Shown here in pieces: positions 1 to 5,262 of a stretch of 7,039 nucleotides of DNA. A model generated the notes under the pieces. The model ran no database searches. It worked only from the letters and a program-made list of their open reading frames with translations, and was not told the origin of the DNA. Origin of the DNA: Clostridia bacterium (GTDB taxonomy: Bacteria > Bacillota_A > Clostridia > Oscillospirales > CAG-272); NCBI GenBank assembly GCA_017467225.1, contig JAFTSR010000233.1:1-7039 (forward strand), read 5' to 3'. Within the stretch, counting starts at the first letter, position 1, and each line of letters begins with the position of its first letter. Both the position numbers and the translations under genes were made by a program.

Positions 1-1
1 G

Positions 2-484
2 GACGGTGTCATCGTGCAGGAGTGGTACGGTGCGGCTTACGACACCACCGACAAAATGCAGGGTACGTCCTCGCTGCGCTGCATCGGCGACGCGACGGTC
101 AATGATTTCCGTTCCATCATCGCCAACCTCTCTATCCCGATCACCTACGACGAGGACGTACTGGTCGTGCACGCCAAGATCAAGGACCTGTCCACCGTCA
201 AGAGCATCTTTATCGAGCTCAATGAGGTGCAGGACGTGCATGAATATGAGATCTCCATCCCGGCAGAAAAATTCGCGCACTACGGGCTGAGAGAAAATGA
301 CACCTGGAGTGAACTGCGCATTCCTCTGACCGACATGAGAAAGAATTTGCGCGTGGCACAGTTCGGCAACGGCGACTCCATCCTGTTGCAGAATTTCCGC
401 TACTGCCTCAGCGCGCAGGGTGACGCGACCTACGAGAGTCACATTGACCTGGTGTACGTCACCAAAAAAGAAAATCTGAAGTGA
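2..484 (+). CDS. Partial secreted protein, C-terminal beta-rich (carbohydrate-binding-like) domain; 5' end outside window
   Basis: The reading frame is open from the first bases (Asp-Gly-Val-Ile-Val-Gln-Glu-Trp) to a TGA at 482-484, so about 160 C-terminal residues are visible and the start lies outside the window. The GTG at 14 is an internal valine: the paired residues in the next gene (DGAIIQEWYG) align across it. The whole visible part aligns with the last domain of the downstream lipoprotein, roughly half the residues being identical by eye, with shared blocks such as FIELNEVQD and a shared ending of the type F-x-Y-x-x-x-HID. The pattern of beta strands with aromatic and acidic residues suggests a jelly-roll or galactose-binding-like module that binds sugar. 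This fold is inferred. No catalytic motif is visible. The stop lies 11 bases before the next start, and the next gene's ribosome binding site overlaps the stop, so the two genes are probably co-transcribed. Confidence 0.75.
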   Translation, partial: DGVIVQEWYGAAYDTTDKMQGTSSLRCIGDATVNDFRSIIANLSIPITYDEDVLVVHAKIKDLSTVKSIFIELNEVQDVHEYEISIPAEKFAHYGLRENDTWSELRIPLTDMRKNLRVAQFGNGDSILLQNFRYCLSAQGDATYESHIDLVYVTKKENLK

Positions 485-495
485 GGAACGATGAC

Positions 496-2169
496 ATGAA
501 TAATACATTACGATCTCTGCTTGCCCTGCTGCTTTGCATGGCGATGCTTGTATGCGCGGTCGCCTGCAAGCCACAGGATGCCGACGAACCGAACAACGAT
601 CAGGTCGGTAAGCCCGACGAGCCGGGCGAGCCGGATACTCCCACGCTCATCAACGGCCTTGCCGTCGTCCTGGACGGTACTGCACAGTACCGCGTCGCGC
701 GCGGAGACATGGAATCGGTCACCGTCCGCGATAATTCGATGGCGCTGATCGCTGCCATTGAGGACGTCACCGGTGTACGTCCCACGCCGGTCACCGACTA
801 CGAGGCCTACGACGAGAACGTCAAGGAGATCATCGTCGGCAAGAAGAACAACCGTCCCGCTACCGCCGCCGTTACCGAGCTTCTCAAAAACGACACCTTC
901 TGCATCTCGGTCGTGGACGGCAACGTCGTCATCACGGGCGACTCGGACAAGACCACGACGGCAGCCGTCGAATATTTCATTCAGAAGTACGTCAAGGGCG
1001 AGAGCGGCTCGCTGATCCTGCCCAAGGAAATCTCCGACGTGGTAACGTATCTGGAATGGCAGACCATGAACTACGATAAGACGGTGACGCTCAAAACCTC
1101 CTACAGCGATTACGTTTCGGACTACACCGAGGAGCTGCTGATCCCCTTCGATCCGGAGGACAAGGGCTACCGCATTGAGCGAGGCGGCTTTTATGACGAG
1201 GATCATTCGGTGGACGGCTACGGCGCGTTGCGCTGGGATCTGAAGGGCAAGATCGAAAAGGTCACCAAAATTCTCTCGCACGGCAACACCTTCGAATTTG
1301 ACGCAACCAACAAAAATCGTTCAACGCTCAAGTTCTGGCTGTACGTCAGTGATACCGACGCCGTTGTCTGCGACCACGATCCCGGCTACGGCTTCCAGAA
1401 AAACCAGGCAACCTTCTATTTCCGCGCCATGGATTACAAGGGCAGAACGCACGGCTGGAACCACACGCTGACCAACAACGGCTGGCATGAGGTGGAGCTT
1501 TCCTTCAACATCGAAAACGGTGCAGACAAGGATTTCGACTACGCCAACATCACCGGCTTCTGGGTGGGACTTTGCACCTACGATGACGTTACCATCATGA
1601 TGGACGACATGCGCGGTGTCACCTACGAAACCGACTACACGCCTGAGCCGGTTGAGGGCGAGAAAAACGCACGCCTGATCAGCGATTGCGAGTCCGACGC
1701 GCTGGACGGTGCCATCATTCAGGAATGGTACGGCACCTCCTACGATCTTGAGGACAAGGTGCAGGGCAATTCCTCGCTGCGCAACTACGGCGACGCCTCG
1801 GTCAACGACTACCGCACCATCATCTCCAGCCTGGATATTCCGATGGATCACGCCAAAGACGAGTTGGTCTTCCACTTCAAGGTGGCCGATCCCAAGGTGC
1901 TTCAGCATATCTTTATTGAGCTCAACGAGGTACAGGACACGCACGAATTTTCCGCGCGCTTCACGCTGGAGCAGCTCAAGCAGTACGGCTACGGTGGCGA
2001 GAAGAATACGTGGTATGAGATCCGCATTCCGCTCTCGGTCTTTACGGTGCAGCTCGGCAAGGGCATGGGCGACACGGTGACGCTGCGCAACTTCCGCTTT
2101 GTTGGCAGCGCGACCAGCACCGGCACGTTTGACTATCACATCGACCACATTTATCTTTGCGAGAAATAA
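496..2169 (+). CDS. Lipoprotein with alpha/beta glycosidase-associated domain and two carbohydrate-binding-like domains
   Basis: 557 residues from ATG 496. A GTG at 481 in the same frame would add five residues, but AGTGAGG (480-486) lies 9 bases before ATG 496, which makes 496 the better start. Residues 1-24 form a lipoprotein signal peptide: hydrophobic core then AVAC, with Cys24 the likely lipidated residue. Residues 25-51 are an acidic, Pro-rich linker. Residues about 53-186 alternate beta strands and helices with an IIVGKKNNRP motif, resembling the small N-terminal domain that accompanies GH67-like and DUF4838-like proteins in Clostridia (recognised by pattern). Residues about 215-380 and 392-557 are two beta-rich modules, each ending in an acidic beta strand (MMDDMRG; HIDHIYL), as in galactose-binding or CBM folds. 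No hydrolase active site is visible, so a surface-anchored glycan-binding role is more likely than catalysis. The last domain is paralogous to the end of the preceding gene. Exact substrate is unknown. Confidence 0.85.
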   Translation: MNNTLRSLLALLLCMAMLVCAVACKPQDADEPNNDQVGKPDEPGEPDTPTLINGLAVVLDGTAQYRVARGDMESVTVRDNSMALIAAIEDVTGVRPTPVTDYEAYDENVKEIIVGKKNNRPATAAVTELLKNDTFCISVVDGNVVITGDSDKTTTAAVEYFIQKYVKGESGSLILPKEISDVVTYLEWQTMNYDKTVTLKTSYSDYVSDYTEELLIPFDPEDKGYRIERGGFYDEDHSVDGYGALRWDLKGKIEKVTKILSHGNTFEFDATNKNRSTLKFWLYVSDTDAVVCDHDPGYGFQKNQATFYFRAMDYKGRTHGWNHTLTNNGWHEVELSFNIENGADKDFDYANITGFWVGLCTYDDVTIMMDDMRGVTYETDYTPEPVEGEKNARLISDCESDALDGAIIQEWYGTSYDLEDKVQGNSSLRNYGDASVNDYRTIISSLDIPMDHAKDELVFHFKVADPKVLQHIFIELNEVQDTHEFSARFTLEQLKQYGYGGEKNTWYEIRIPLSVFTVQLGKGMGDTVTLRNFRFVGSATSTGTFDYHIDHIYLCEK

Positions 2170-2180
2170 GCATACAAGCT

Positions 2181-2209
2181 GCGGACTGCCGACCATGGCA
2201 GTCCGCTTT
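2181..2209 (+). terminator. Hairpin after lipoprotein gene, probable terminator
   Basis: Perfect 10-bp stem (2181-2190 with 2197-2206, GCGGACTGCC arm) and a 6-base loop, starting 11 bases after the lipoprotein stop. Only three T residues follow before GCGC, so the U-tract is short and termination may be partial. Confidence 0.6.
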
Positions 2210-2248
2210 GCGCAAAAAATATGTCGAGCAAAAAAGCGTGGTTCCCTC

Positions 2249-2277
2249 TTGACAAAGCGTGGAAAAAGGAGTATAAT
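2249..2277 (+). promoter_or_regulatory. Consensus sigma-A promoter of the tRNA-Gly gene
   Basis: TTGACA (2249-2254), a 17-base spacer and TATAAT (2272-2277) match the housekeeping consensus exactly at both boxes. The tRNA starts 11 bases after the -10 box, so the 5' leader is only a few bases. This strength is typical of stable-RNA genes. Confidence 0.92.
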
Positions 2278-2288
2278 ATACCCACCGT

Positions 2289-2362
2289 GCAGGCATAGTT
2301 TAGTGGTAAAACACCAGCTTCCCAAGCTGGATTTGCGGGTTCGATTCCCGTTGCCTGCTCCA
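2289..2362 (+). tRNA. tRNA-Gly (anticodon CCC)
   Basis: A complete cloverleaf can be folded by hand. The 7-bp acceptor stem is GCAGGCA (2289-2295) with TGCCTGC (2352-2358). The D arm is GTTT/AAAC with an AGTGGTA loop. The anticodon stem is CCAGC/GCTGG with loop TTCCCAA, anticodon CCC at 2321-2323. The variable loop is ATTT, and the T stem GCGGG/CCCGT has loop TTCGATT. T2359 is the discriminator base and CCA is encoded at 2360-2362. Anticodon CCC reads GGG glycine codons. The gene stands alone between its own promoter and terminator. Confidence 0.96.
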
Positions 2363-2405
2363 GAAAGAACCCGGATGGCTTTGGCCATTCGGGTTCTTTC
2401 TCTGT
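2362..2405 (+). terminator. Long hairpin terminator directly after tRNA-Gly
   Basis: An 18-bp stem with a single G-T wobble pairs 2362-2379 with 2384-2401 around loop TTTG. It begins at the final A of the encoded CCA. The 3' arm is pyrimidine-rich (GGGTTCTTTCTCT), providing a U-rich but interrupted tract. The antisense side is less T-rich downstream, so it probably serves mainly the tRNA. Confidence 0.8.
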
Positions 2406-2524
2406 AACAGCATAATGAATTGAACCCCTCAAATTGCCGCTTGCGGCAATTTGGTATGTTTGCGCTATCGCCATGCTTGAAAGTTAGCTACTCTTGGGCG
2501 CAAACAGGGGTTCAGATTCCCGTT

Positions 2525-2573
2525 GCGAGGGAGGAGAAACCATCTCAAACGCCGAAGTTTCCTCCTCCCTCGC
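2525..2573. repeat. Long inverted repeat (16 bp, one bulge)
   Basis: The 5' arm at 2525-2540 (GCGAGGGAGGAGAAAC) pairs with the 3' arm at 2557-2573 (GTTTC-CTCCTCCCTCGC) with one extra C bulged in the 3' arm and a 16-base loop at 2541-2556. No T-tract follows on the + strand and none precedes it to serve the - strand, so it does not look like a standard terminator. Confidence 0.75.
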
Positions 2574-2614
2574 GCTCCCTCCACTTCCTTGGCTGCGCCA
2601 TTTCGCGCTCGAAC

Positions 2615-2649
2615 TTCTACCACTTACCCCAAAAATTCTCCCACTTACC
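2615..2649 (+). promoter_or_regulatory. Paired direct repeats, putative LytTR operator
   Basis: TTCTACCACTTACC (2615-2628) and TTCTCCCACTTACC (2636-2649) agree at 13 of 14 positions. The 9-base core CCACTTACC recurs with a 21-base period, leaving 12 bases between cores, so both copies face the same side of the helix. The second copy ends 9 bases before the -35 box of the LytTR operon. LytTR proteins such as AgrA and ComE are known to bind 9-base direct repeats about 12 bases apart just upstream of -35. The operator role is inferred from that geometry. Confidence 0.6.
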
Positions 2650-2658
2650 GCCGTGCTC

Positions 2659-2687
2659 TTTACAAAGCGCGGCGCTTGTGCTATAAT
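2659..2687 (+). promoter_or_regulatory. Sigma-A promoter of the LytTR operon
   Basis: TTTACA (2659-2664), a 17-base spacer and TATAAT (2682-2687). One mismatch from consensus in the -35 box. The predicted start gives a leader of about 30 bases ending in the ribosome binding site AAGGGAGAG (2709-2717), 6 bases before ATG 2724. Confidence 0.85.
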
Positions 2688-2723
2688 TAAGCCATCACAT
2701 CCCAAGGCAAGGGAGAGCTACAC

Positions 2724-3203
2724 ATGAAGCTACACATTGAGATCGACGATCAAGCGCCCGAGGAGCCCGAACTCACGCTGCGCTGCCGCACGCACAACGA
2801 GGCTTGCCTGCGCCTGGAGAGGCTGCTGGCTACGGCCATGCAAACGGAGCACAGTCCTCCGCTCATTCTGACGCTGGGCGACACGGAATACTATATTCCG
2901 CAGGATCACGTGCTGTTTTTCGAAACCGACGGTGCAGGTCGCATCACGGCGCACACCGCCAAAAGCTTGTATTATACCGCATCCACGCTCAGCGCGCTGG
3001 AGCGGACGCTGCCGCCCCACTTTATGCGGGTGTCCAAGTCCTGCATTCTCAACACCGCCGCCGTCACCTCGCTGACGCACAGCATCACCGGCAGCGGCGA
3101 GGTCGCCTTCGCACACACCGAAAAAAGGGTCTACATCTCCCGCGCCTATTTCAAGGTGGTCAAGGAAAAGATCCACCGCATGCATTTCCCCACCGAATCC
3201 TGA
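2724..3203 (+). CDS. Stand-alone LytTR-family DNA-binding transcriptional regulator
   Basis: 159 residues, start supported by AAGGGAGAG 6 bases upstream. Residues about 1-45 form a short N-terminal part that starts with a beta strand (KLHIEIDD) and continues into a helix; there is no CheY-like receiver domain. Residues about 48-152 match the LytTR domain pattern: YYIPQDHVLFFET (strand that leads the domain), a segment of the type KSLYYTASTLSALERTLP, then FMRVSKSCILNTAAV, the highly typical R-x-S-K/R-S-x-I-x-N block, and a basic C-terminal helix (SRAYFKVVKEKIHRM). LytTR proteins bind direct repeats in promoters. Without a receiver it is unlikely to be a classical two-component regulator; the membrane protein encoded 27 bases downstream is the likely partner, as in LytTR regulator/membrane-inhibitor pairs of streptococci (HdrRM, BrsRM). 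That pairing is inference. The direct repeats upstream suggest autoregulation. Targets are unknown. Confidence 0.9.
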   Translation: MKLHIEIDDQAPEEPELTLRCRTHNEACLRLERLLATAMQTEHSPPLILTLGDTEYYIPQDHVLFFETDGAGRITAHTAKSLYYTASTLSALERTLPPHFMRVSKSCILNTAAVTSLTHSITGSGEVAFAHTEKRVYISRAYFKVVKEKIHRMHFPTES

Positions 3204-3230
3204 TTTGAAGTAAGAAAGGAATTTACCATC

Positions 3231-3998
3231 ATGAAAACGACCAAGCATACCCGTCTGACCTCAAGTGCCCTGTTTTGGGCGCTGCTGTTTATCGGCATCG
3301 CTGTGGCGCTGCTGCTCGACGCTCTGCATCTGACCGACACGCTCCTGCCCGCCGACCTTTCCGTATGGCGCATTCTCCTTGGCGGTGTCTTTCTTTGGTG
3401 GCTGATCTGGGGCATCATAAGATTCTCTCCCTTCGCCATCATTTTCCCGCTCTTTGGCGAGCTGATGCTGTTTGACCGCTGGCTCCTCTTGGCGGCCACC
3501 TCCCCACGGGAGAAAATCGCTCCGGTGTGGCTGATGCTCCTGATTGCCCTTTTGCTCTCTATCGGCTTTTCCATTCTGAAGCACACGCTGTGTCCCGATC
3601 ATCACGTTTTTACCCACGCTGACGGCGAGCACATTGCTGAGTTTGTCACCTCCAAGACAAAGGGCAAGGTCAGCGGCAATTCGACCCAGTATTTTGACTG
3701 CTCCGAGCCGTTTCACAGCAGTATTGAAAACAATCTCGGCGCGACCAACGTCTTTTTCAGCAATACGGAGCGCTACTGCGGCGGCAGCTCACTGCACGTG
3801 GAAAACAACCTCGGCTCACTGACGCTGCACGTGCCCGAGGATTGGCTGGTGGCTGCTGCCATTGACAACAGCCTCGGCTCGACCAACGTGCCGCCCTCTC
3901 CGCTTGCCAATCCCGAAAAAAATCTGGTGTTGCGCGGAGAAAACAACCTGGGCAGCATCACCGTCAAGTACGTTCCTGCACGCAGAGAGGTTGAATAA
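3231..3998 (+). CDS. LiaF-like membrane protein (four TM helices plus repetitive C-terminal domain)
   Basis: 255 residues from ATG 3231, with AAAGGA (3215-3220) 10 bases upstream. Residues about 11-32, 45-62, 64-82 and 97-117 are hydrophobic and probably span the membrane. The first two resemble the LiaF/DUF5668 transmembrane unit (LFWALLFIGIAVALLLDA; WRILLGGVFLWWLIWGI). Residues about 125-255 are soluble and resemble the C-terminal domain of LiaF-type 'cell wall-active antibiotic response' proteins. A motif of the form E/D-N-N/S-L-G-[AS]-[TLI]-x-[VL] occurs four times, at residues 166, 191, 212 and 237, like rungs of a small beta-solenoid. LiaF family proteins restrain an envelope-stress signalling partner. 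Here the partner is probably the LytTR protein upstream, in the same operon, rather than a LiaRS kinase/regulator pair, neither of which is present. A shared bidirectional terminator follows the stop. Confidence 0.82.
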   Translation: MKTTKHTRLTSSALFWALLFIGIAVALLLDALHLTDTLLPADLSVWRILLGGVFLWWLIWGIIRFSPFAIIFPLFGELMLFDRWLLLAATSPREKIAPVWLMLLIALLLSIGFSILKHTLCPDHHVFTHADGEHIAEFVTSKTKGKVSGNSTQYFDCSEPFHSSIENNLGATNVFFSNTERYCGGSSLHVENNLGSLTLHVPEDWLVAAAIDNSLGSTNVPPSPLANPEKNLVLRGENNLGSITVKYVPARREVE

Positions 3999-4002
3999 GA
4001 TC

Positions 4003-4030
4003 AAAGCCGGGCGCTGAAGCGCCCGGCTTT
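4003..4030. terminator. Bidirectional terminator between convergent genes
   Basis: Perfect 12-bp stem AAAGCCGGGCGC (4003-4014) with its complement (4019-4030), loop TGAA. It lies between the stop of the LiaF-like gene (3996-3998, +) and the stop of the P-loop gene (4034-4036, -). The outer A-T pairs supply short U-tracts in both directions. Confidence 0.88.
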
Positions 4031-4033
4031 CCG

Positions 4034-5143
4034 TTATTCCTTTCCAAACAGCTTCGCAATCAGGCGGCGACTGTATTCCTCCTTGGCGGAGAAATCCATA
4101 GCCGCGCCATAGATTTCTTCCAGGGCAAAATGCGCTCGTGACGCCCTGTCCAGCGCCTGCACGGCAGCCGACTCCAGCGTATCCTGCTGCTTTTGCAGCA
4201 TTCGCAGCTGCTCGCGTACCTCGCGCAGCCCTGCAGCGTCCAGCAAATGCCGCAGTCTAAAGCTCCGGCAATACCCTTGTATCCCATCGAGCTGCACCGG
4301 GTGCGCCAGGCAGGCCACACGGCTCTCCCTAAAAAAGACACCGTCCACGCAGTCCGGATAGGCCGGATGATGCGAGACGATCATATCCGCGCCGCGCTGC
4401 TCGCCCTCTTTGCGAATTTCCTCTAACATCAGATACGGCAGTCCGTAGCAGGGCGGAAAGCAGCACAGCCGCGTGGCATGCCGAACCAGCGTCGGCAGAT
4501 AGATTCTTCCCTTCATGCCAATGCTGTCGGTGCAAACGTGCTTGACGGCAGCCTCACTTTTGCGCTCTCCCTCGATGGCACCCGCCACGCATCGACGTGC
4601 CAGTCGCCGCAGCGCATCCGTGCGGATCAGCGGCGCGAGTATCTGCGCGGCATTTTTCCGGCAAAGCTCCGCCGCACCCAGATAGCGGTACGCCGCCTCG
4701 TAATGCCCCTCCTTTTGCTCCATCAGCTGCTCGATTTCCGCTCTTTGAGAAAGCAGCTGCTCCTGATCCCAGAACGCGCCCAGATCGATCAGCTGCTCCC
4801 GCACGCCGGGACGGTTGGCCTCCATGCTGTGCGGAGCCGTTGCGTCCAGCGCGATCAGGCATCGGCCGTCGGGATGCTCCAGGTGAACCGCATCCAGTGA
4901 GGTTGGGTCCGACGAGCAGGGATACAGTTCGGCCGTAAAGCCTGCGCCCTCCGCCGCCGTGACTATCTCCCAGAGCAATCTGCTCTTGCCGCTGCCGGGT
5001 CCTCCCTTAATAAGATACAGCCGCGCCGTCGGATGCTCAAACAGCATCGCGTAGCGGGAATAAAAGCCCTGCGCGCTGTTGGACGCGGCAAAAAAAGCCC
5101 ACCGCTCGCCGATCCGCTCTGTCATATACGCTGTTTCTTGCAT
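4034..5143 (-). CDS. PRK06851-type P-loop ATPase/nucleotide-kinase-like protein
   Basis: 369 residues. The frame is open further upstream to 5263, but ATG at 5143 has a perfect AAGGAGG (complement of 5152-5158) 8 bases before it, and the family begins with this sequence, so 5143 is chosen. Residues 15-37 (WAFFAASNSAQGFYSRYAML) and Walker A GGPGSGKS (47-54) are typical, followed by AELYPCSSDPTSLDAV (71-86) and IALDATAPHSME (97-108), the conserved blocks I know from PRK06851 proteins. These are about 360 residues long and widespread in spore-forming Firmicutes, with no established function that I know. The C-terminal half repeats the layout (IVSHHPAYPDCVDGVFF at 255-271 corresponds to 74-88), but where a second P-loop is expected it has FPPCYGLPYLM (229-239), with no GxxGxGK. 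So one functional nucleotide site is likely. The gene lies downstream of the spoIIIAH-like gene across a terminator. I found no convincing promoter of its own. Confidence 0.8.
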   Translation of the reverse strand: MQETAYMTERIGERWAFFAASNSAQGFYSRYAMLFEHPTARLYLIKGGPGSGKSRLLWEIVTAAEGAGFTAELYPCSSDPTSLDAVHLEHPDGRCLIALDATAPHSMEANRPGVREQLIDLGAFWDQEQLLSQRAEIEQLMEQKEGHYEAAYRYLGAAELCRKNAAQILAPLIRTDALRRLARRCVAGAIEGERKSEAAVKHVCTDSIGMKGRIYLPTLVRHATRLCCFPPCYGLPYLMLEEIRKEGEQRGADMIVSHHPAYPDCVDGVFFRESRVACLAHPVQLDGIQGYCRSFRLRHLLDAAGLREVREQLRMLQKQQDTLESAAVQALDRASRAHFALEEIYGAAMDFSAKEEYSRRLIAKLFGKE

Positions 5144-5220
5144 AATATCTGCCTCCTTATCTACTGTAATCTCGTGTTTTCGATCATACAGAGCATATGC
5201 AAAAAACGCGTCGGACGGCA

Positions 5221-5255
5221 CAAAAAATGCGTGCGATCCTTCGGGTCGCACGCAT
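5221..5255 (-). terminator. Rho-independent terminator of the SpoIIIAH-like gene
   Basis: On the - strand, a 10-bp stem ATGCGTGCGA / TCGCACGCAT (5255-5246 with 5236-5227) with an inner CC/GG pair around CGAA is followed by six T residues (complement of 5222-5227). It starts 8 bases after the stop codon at 5263-5265. It separates this gene from the P-loop gene further along the - strand. Confidence 0.9.
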
Positions 5256-5262
5256 TCCTGCA

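Larger units (their letters stand above)
2402..2658. other. Gene-free region with hairpins and a tRNA-like fragment
   Basis: About 260 bases hold no ORF with start signals or a recognisable product. Contents in order: a near-perfect hairpin CAAATTGCCGC / GCGGCAATTTG (2430-2453); an 8-base inverted pair GTTTGCGC (2458-2465) / GCGCAAAC (2498-2505); a degenerate copy of the tRNA T arm (2508-2526); a long hairpin (2525-2573); and two direct repeats upstream of the next promoter (2615-2649). The series of structures could be a decayed tRNA-associated element or a structured transcript; neither is shown by the sequence alone. Confidence 0.6.

Noticed and set aside
508..1281. 257-codon open frame on the - strand inside the lipoprotein gene
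   Set aside because: It is antisense to a gene with a signal peptide, ribosome binding site and recognisable domains; its protein is Arg/Val/Asp-rich low-quality sequence as expected of a shadow frame in GC-rich codons, and it has no ribosome binding site.
1321..2388. 355-codon open frame on the - strand
   Set aside because: It runs antisense through the tRNA, its terminator and promoter and then the lipoprotein gene. This cannot be a real gene in that context, and the product resembles nothing.
2484..2705. 73-codon - strand and 77-codon + strand frames between tRNA and LytTR gene
   Set aside because: Both cross the long inverted repeat and the LytTR promoter, and neither has a ribosome binding site or a recognisable product; more likely noncoding.
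5159..5220. Possible promoter for the P-loop gene (TATGAT on the - strand, complement of 5183-5188)
   Set aside because: No acceptable -35 box at 16-18 bases and no match to sigma-E, G or K patterns, so I do not call it. The gene may depend on readthrough or a weak promoter.
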